Below, piece by piece: positions 12,726-16,457 of a DNA stretch of 16,457 nt (positions are counted from its first letter, which is position 1; each line of letters opens with the position of its first letter). The translations under genes and the position numbers were made by a program. Source of the DNA: JBGOTP01 sp041476545 (GTDB lineage Bacteria > Acidobacteriota > Vicinamibacteria > Vicinamibacterales > CAVVIG01); NCBI GenBank assembly GCA_041476545.1, contig JBGOTP010000072.1, positions 1 through 16,457 of the forward strand, in the 5' to 3' direction. The notes beneath the pieces were generated by a model. It saw nothing but the letters and a program-made list of their open reading frames with translations. It searched no databases and was not told the origin of the DNA.

Positions 12726-14852
12726 CTACATACGGCTGGGAACTTCAATCCCCATCAGGTCGAGCGCGCGCGTCAGTTGCGATCGAAAGTAGGCGACGCC
12801 CGCGGCGCGCCAACGCTTTCGATCGGCGCTCTCCTCGTTGAGAATCGGGTACTGGTGGTAGAAGGCGTTGAACAGCTGGGCGAGCCCGAACGCGTACTTG
12901 GCCAGCACGGAAAACTCCAGCGATCGCACGACCTGCTCCACGATTTCGTCAAGACGGGACGCCTCGAGCGTCAGCGCCCAGAGCGCGGTCTCCGACTCGG
13001 TTGCGAGTTCGTCGGCGGCCGTCGACTCCAGCCCGGCCACGACGTCCGCTTCCGTGATCCCCTCGCGCTCCTTCAGTTTCTGAAAGATGTTGTTGGCGCG
13101 GACCACGGCGTACTGCAGGTACGGACCGGTTTCGCCCTCGAAGCTGAGCGCTTCCTCGATGTCGAAGACGATCAGTTTGCCGCGCGAGAACCTCAGCATG
13201 AAGTACCGTATGGCGCCGACCGCAATCTGGTCGGCGACGCGACGTGCCTCGTCCGTGGAGAACTCGGCGTTCCGCTTGACGACCTCGATGACCGCCTTCT
13301 CGGACAGCAGATCCAGCAGATCGTCGACCTTCACGCCAAGTCCCTTGCGTCCAGAGACCTCGACGAAGGGCTTTCGTGCGGCGCCGTCCGCGGGATTTTC
13401 CGGCGGGTAACCGAGTTCGGCCGCGGTGGCATGCGAAAGCGCGACCATCTCGTACGAGAAGTGGATCGAGTTCTCGGCTTCCCTTGGGTGGCCGAGTGTT
13501 CTCAGCGCCTGTGACAGCAGCGCCTGCAGGTACATCTGGCGCGAGTCGATCACGTTGTAGATCCGGTGGGCCTGGCCAAATGGTGGAGCACCAGGCTCCC
13601 CGTCCGTCGAGGTCGTGGACCACAGCGTCTTGCCGTGTGCCTGTTCGGCGAACCGCCGATAGCGGAAGTCGCGGCCGAGGAGGCCGAATTTCCAGAACTG
13701 GTTCGCGATGTCCTTGCCGACATAGGTCACGACACCGTTCGATCGGACGATGACCTTTTCCCGGTTCTCGTCTTCGGCACGCGCGGGCTCGGTGCCGGCA
13801 GGAGCGGGGCCGGCATCGGCCGCATCCGGGCTCCGGCCGTCGGTTTCTGAGGATCCGTCGCTGTCCTCCTCAATGCGCATCACCCAGCAGCCGGCGAGTT
13901 TCCCTTCTGTCTGCAGGAACACGGCACCCTGTTCTTTCAGGATCTCGAATGCATGGGTCCAGAAGTGCAGGCGCAGAATGTCGCCTTCGTAGGTGAGCAG
14001 GTCGTAGGCGATGTTCAACCGCGCCATCGTTTTCAGGTGGGCGCGCACGATACGATCGACGATGAACGCCGCCAGCTCCGCGGTGACGTTGTTCCCGCGT
14101 TCCAAATCGTGCAGCGTGCGGGCACGGACCTCGAGCCGGCTCTTGTCTTCGTCGTACCACTCGGTGACGCGCGAATAGAGATCCCAGCAGTAGTAGTCGA
14201 ACCGTGTCGTGTCGGCGATACGCGTCACCGCGTCCAGGGTCTGATGCTCAATCTCACAGAAGCCGACAATGACATCGGCGACCTGCACGCCGGTATCGTC
14301 GATGTAGTTCTGGATTTCAACCGGCGAGTCGCGGAAGCGCAGCACACGGCCGAGCGTGTCGCCAAGCGCGGCGTTGCGGAGGTGGCCGATGTGCGCCGCC
14401 TTGTTCGGGTTGATCGCGGTGTGTTCGACGATGATCTTCTCTGCTTCAGGGGTCTCGGTCCGCCTGAAGGCGGACCCTACAGTGGACGAGACGGCGGACC
14501 CCACGGAGGACGAGAGCGGAGCCGCGTCTCGAAGCGGAGCGATGTCGCCCCGTACCCGCGCTCGAAGAAACGCCGGCCGGTCGAGATAGAAATTCAGGTA
14601 GCCGTTCGGCGAGACGACGAGTCGCGCGATGCCGGGCAGGTCTCCGATCGCGCCGGCGATCTCCTGGGCGATGGCGCGCGGCGCCTTCTTGAGCGGTCGC
14701 GCAAGCTGAAAGGCCACGGTGACGGCGAGATCGCCGAGCGCTCGAGTGGGCGGCACCTCGACCGTGAACGGAGGAACATCCGTAAGGCCGAACTGCCGGC
14801 GCACGGCGGCAGTAATCGCTTCGTGGATGTGGCGTTGAACGTTGAGGATCAT
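12726..14852 (-). CDS. argS: Arginyl-tRNA synthetase with repeat-derived insertions
   Basis: This class I synthetase charges tRNA-Arg. Residues 1-105 form the N-terminal (Add1) tRNA-recognition domain. The HIGH motif is exact (H154-I-G-H157, in NPNKAAHIGHLRNAALGD). The KMSKS position is degenerate, VSGRKG (499-504), as is usual in ArgRS. The DALR anticodon-binding domain occupies about 600-708 and ends with the typical IEVPSRM. At 708 residues it is well above the usual 550-600. Two extra low-complexity segments explain part of this: 112-136 (with SSSVGSAVSSTVGSAFRRT), encoded by a palindromic repeat plus a 24-bp duplication, and 329-364 (DSDGSSETDGRSPDAADAGP onward). Both lie in linkers, so activity is probably kept. 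mobA precedes it by 39 bp. Confidence 0.95.
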   Translation of the reverse strand: MILNVQRHIHEAITAAVRRQFGLTDVPPFTVEVPPTRALGDLAVTVAFQLARPLKKAPRAIAQEIAGAIGDLPGIARLVVSPNGYLNFYLDRPAFLRARVRGDIAPLRDAAPLSSSVGSAVSSTVGSAFRRTETPEAEKIIVEHTAINPNKAAHIGHLRNAALGDTLGRVLRFRDSPVEIQNYIDDTGVQVADVIVGFCEIEHQTLDAVTRIADTTRFDYYCWDLYSRVTEWYDEDKSRLEVRARTLHDLERGNNVTAELAAFIVDRIVRAHLKTMARLNIAYDLLTYEGDILRLHFWTHAFEILKEQGAVFLQTEGKLAGCWVMRIEEDSDGSSETDGRSPDAADAGPAPAGTEPARAEDENREKVIVRSNGVVTYVGKDIANQFWKFGLLGRDFRYRRFAEQAHGKTLWSTTSTDGEPGAPPFGQAHRIYNVIDSRQMYLQALLSQALRTLGHPREAENSIHFSYEMVALSHATAAELGYPPENPADGAARKPFVEVSGRKGLGVKVDDLLDLLSEKAVIEVVKRNAEFSTDEARRVADQIAVGAIRYFMLRFSRGKLIVFDIEEALSFEGETGPYLQYAVVRANNIFQKLKEREGITEADVVAGLESTAADELATESETALWALTLEASRLDEIVEQVVRSLEFSVLAKYAFGLAQLFNAFYHQYPILNEESADRKRWRAAGVAYFRSQLTRALDLMGIEVPSRM
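14457..14516. repeat. Palindromic repeat plus 24-bp tandem duplication inside argS
   Basis: GGTCCGCCTGAAGGCGGACC (14457-14476) is a 9-bp perfect stem with a GA tip, of the same design as the 149-204 palindromes (TCCG-C-C/T ... A/G-G-CGGA) and likewise followed by CTAC. It overlaps a 24-bp direct repeat (14469-14492 and 14493-14516, differing at about four bases), which encodes the protein repeat SSSVGSAV/SSTVGSAF. The insertion keeps frame. Confidence 0.7.
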
Positions 14853-14891
14853 GTACGAGTACGAGGAAATGCTGATAACGTCGTGATACGA

Positions 14892-15518
14892 TTACGCTTC
14901 GTGACTTCGCAAGGCGCTGGTTTCTTCTGCGATTTTGAGGGCCGCCGGCGTGTTGACGTTGGCGAGGAGCCGGGAACCGCCGAAGGTGTTGATCTCCGAC
15001 ATGGGGACGACCCGAACCCTGACATCATCGAACATCTCAACCACCGACAGACGACCCCGGGCCAGCCGCTCCGCGACAACGGGGCGGCAGGCGCGCGTGT
15101 ACGCGGCGCACAGCGGATGATAGCCGTCTTCGGTCCGGGGCACGACCGCGTCGGCGTCAACGGTCAGCGACAGCAGGTGCGCCAGGAACGCGGCGGTCAC
15201 AAACGGCATGTCGCAGGCGACCACGACGAGCACGTCGTGGCGCGCGGCGGCGAGCGCGGCATCGAGTCCGGCAAGGGGCCCGGAATCCCGGACACGATCG
15301 TGCACCATCCGCACGATAACATCGCCGCTCGGCGTGCGTCTCTCTGTTGTGCCGGGCGTCGTCGTTCCGTCGCCGACGATGATGATGTCGTCGGCAATCC
15401 GCGACAGTTCCTCGATTTGACGGCTGAGGATCGATCGGCCGTCGACGACGAGCGTGCTTTTGTCGCGCCCGCCGAACCTCGTGGCTCGACCTCCGGCAAG
15501 AATGGCCGCGCTCGGCAT
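14892..15518 (-). CDS. mobA: Molybdenum cofactor guanylyltransferase
   Basis: The 208-residue protein begins PSAAILAGGRATRFGGRDKS, the LAGGxxxRxGxxK nucleotide-binding signature of MobA and related nucleotidyltransferases. DSGPLAGLDAAL (78-89) and the metal-binding ACDMPF (101-106, Asp103) complete the active site. MobA transfers GMP from GTP to molybdenum cofactor to make the bis-MGD form used by many oxidoreductases. A related MobA-like nucleotidyltransferase (for example MocA-type) is possible but less likely from the LAGGRATRFGGRDK motif. No other molybdenum genes are in the window. The gene starts 33 bp from a divergent neighbour and is followed by argS. Confidence 0.85.
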   Translation of the reverse strand: MPSAAILAGGRATRFGGRDKSTLVVDGRSILSRQIEELSRIADDIIIVGDGTTTPGTTERRTPSGDVIVRMVHDRVRDSGPLAGLDAALAAARHDVLVVVACDMPFVTAAFLAHLLSLTVDADAVVPRTEDGYHPLCAAYTRACRPVVAERLARGRLSVVEMFDDVRVRVVPMSEINTFGGSRLLANVNTPAALKIAEETSALRSHEA

Positions 15519-15551
15519 GGCCAGATCTTACCTCCAGCCACTGCCTGAAAC

Positions 15552-16151
15552 ATGCGCGAAGCGGGTATCGGCCGCGTCCTCGTCGCCAGCCTGCATCAGG
15601 GCATTGCCGATATTCTTCCGACACGGCTCGTCTTCTATGAGAACTGGTTGCACGCCGAAGGGCTGCGCGAAGGCACCATCGGGTTGGCGCCGCTTTACGC
15701 GGTCCTCAGTTTCCTTCGTCAGGAGGAGGGTGACGCGTACGGACTGATCACGACCCGCGCGGGCGAATACGCGGCGGAGTGGACGGTGGCGTCGATGTCG
15801 CCGATGCAGCGCACGCTGCTCAAGGCGGCTCCGGTGTGGCTTCGCGGGCGCCTGCTGGTACGGCTCGCCCGGCGTCTGGTCCGCCACAGTTACAGGGGCA
15901 GCCGCGCCGTGTCGAAGGTGCGGAGCGGTACCGCGAGCGTTGATGTCCGCTCGTCGATCTTCTGCAGTGTTCGGGAACCTGTCGATCACCCGTTGTGTCT
16001 CTTCTATGCCGCGGCCTTCTCGCGCCTTCTGGTGCTGTTCGACCTCGGTGGTCGGGCGGAGGTCGTCGCCTGTCGCGGCACCGGTCAACCAAGTTGCGTG
16101 CTCACCATGGGGCTGTCGGCCGGCGTGCCGCGGACTGGCGAGGCGGCATGA
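15552..16151 (+). CDS. V4R-like domain protein, hypothetical
   Basis: The 199-residue protein shows no enzyme motif. Its C-terminal half has a Cys pattern like that of V4R (4-vinyl reductase) domains: Cys149 in DHPLCLFYAAAFSRLL, then Cys174-R-G-T-G and Cys182 (ACRGTGQPSC), followed by a hydrophobic strand. V4R domains bind small hydrocarbon ligands or tetrapyrroles and often sit in regulators; the match is from pattern only. The N-terminal part (LPTRLVFYENWLHAEGLREG) is a helical region resembling Myxococcus-type two-part sensors. ATG 15552 is the start, 33 bp from divergent mobA. The stop overlaps the next start (ATGA), so it is translationally coupled to an exported protein. Confidence 0.55.
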   Translation: MREAGIGRVLVASLHQGIADILPTRLVFYENWLHAEGLREGTIGLAPLYAVLSFLRQEEGDAYGLITTRAGEYAAEWTVASMSPMQRTLLKAAPVWLRGRLLVRLARRLVRHSYRGSRAVSKVRSGTASVDVRSSIFCSVREPVDHPLCLFYAAAFSRLLVLFDLGGRAEVVACRGTGQPSCVLTMGLSAGVPRTGEAA

Positions 16152-16457
16152 CACGTCGCCGCCTCGTGCTCACCGTGATTCTGATCGGCCTCTGCGCGGT
16201 CCCCGTTCGGGCGCAGACGAGTCCGCGCATCCTGGTGATGCCCTTCGAAAACGTGACGCACGACGGCCGCATTTTCTGGCTGGGCGAGGCGTCCGCTGTG
16301 CTGTTGGCCGACAATCTCAATGCGCTTGGGGGCGCCGCGATCACGCGTGAGGAACGGCGTGAGGCGTTCGAGCGGCTGCAGGTGCCGCCGGCCGCCACGC
16401 TCACCGACGCGACCGTCATCAGGATCGGCCAGCTCGTCGGCGCGTCGCAGATCATCA
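16148..16457 (+). CDS. Exported protein with CsgG/FlgO-like domain, N-terminal part (cut by window end)
   Basis: There are 103 codons with no stop before the window edge. The protein has a signal peptide: a basic start (MTRRR), a hydrophobic core (LVLTVILIGLCAVPV) and a likely cleavage after VRA (residue 22). The mature part begins QTSPRILVMPFENVTHDGRI, then WLGEASAVLLADNLNALGGAAITREERREAFERL. An I-L-V-x-P-F-x-N opening, followed by a helix with L-x-x-x-L and an R-E-E-R-x-x-x motif, is typical of periplasmic CsgG/FlgO/TolB-N-like domains; Acidobacteriota often join these to TPR repeats. The start overlaps the V4R-like gene by 4 bp. Function unknown. Confidence 0.6.
   Translation, partial: MTRRRLVLTVILIGLCAVPVRAQTSPRILVMPFENVTHDGRIFWLGEASAVLLADNLNALGGAAITREERREAFERLQVPPAATLTDATVIRIGQLVGASQII

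Noticed and set aside
13352..13354. Loss of the KMSKS motif in ArgRS as a sign of inactivity
   Set aside because: Degenerate KMSKS is normal for many ArgRS; the HIGH motif and the rest of the enzyme are intact.
12081..13514. 477-codon open frame on the plus strand
   Set aside because: It is antisense to the amidotransferase and argS. No recognisable motif.
13953..15548. 531-codon open frame on the plus strand
   Set aside because: It is antisense to argS and mobA, both well supported, and has shadow-like composition.
1..16457. CRISPR array, prophage, insertion sequence or defence island
   Set aside because: There are no regularly spaced identical repeats, and no transposase, integrase or nuclease genes. 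All larger genes have housekeeping or unassigned functions.

Overview
The window looks like chromosomal DNA of a high-GC bacterium. I infer an Acidobacteriota lineage, probably Vicinamibacteria-like, from the gene content (split acyl-CoA mutase, actinobacterial/archaeal-type ValRS), the scarcity of Shine-Dalgarno sites, and the many short palindromic and tandem repeats at gene borders. No marker gene settles the taxonomy. Almost everything is housekeeping: there is no integrase, transposase, prophage, CRISPR or tRNA.

Layout. Positions 1-135 (minus) hold the start of a Glu/Leu/Phe/Val dehydrogenase, too short for an ordinary ORF cut-off. A 93-bp divergent spacer carries a double hairpin repeat and a perfect TATAAT box. 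It faces a rightward series: a two-gene B12-dependent acyl-CoA mutase (229-2339), a response regulator, a small lipoprotein, valS and nadC (to 6927). After nadC comes a 563-bp stretch with little coding evidence. It holds a 47-codon ORF overlapping the nadC stop, a hairpin, and a long rod-shaped stem-loop (about 7247-7479) whose outer helix is 35 bp with no mismatch. Then come birA, coaX and an unrecognised conserved-looking gene (to 10064). A small membrane protein gene (minus) and an rlmD/trmA-type RNA m5U methyltransferase gene (plus) are divergent. The latter converges on a leftward mobA-argS-glutamine amidotransferase cluster (15518 to 12003). At the right edge a V4R-like protein gene overlaps (ATGA) the start of an exported CsgG/FlgO-like protein, cut by the window end.

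How it fits together. The mutase pair would interconvert branched and linear acyl-CoAs. NadC, BirA and CoaX supply NAD, protein biotinylation and coenzyme A, and MobA the molybdenum cofactor. ValS, ArgS and the RNA methyltransferase serve translation. Biotin, CoA and B12 all feed propionate/branched acyl-CoA metabolism, but a functional link is inference.

The most unusual elements are non-protein. One is the candidate structured RNA upstream of birA: all four imperfect pairs of its long helix are G-U wobbles on the plus strand. The other is a palindromic repeat family (arms like GTCCGGCT/AGCCGGAC) found between genes and also inside the reading frames of the RNA methyltransferase and argS, where it is translated as an apparent linker. 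A second repeat family (AGCTGATAGC-like) seems to have supplied upstream start-codon candidates for the gene at 9273.
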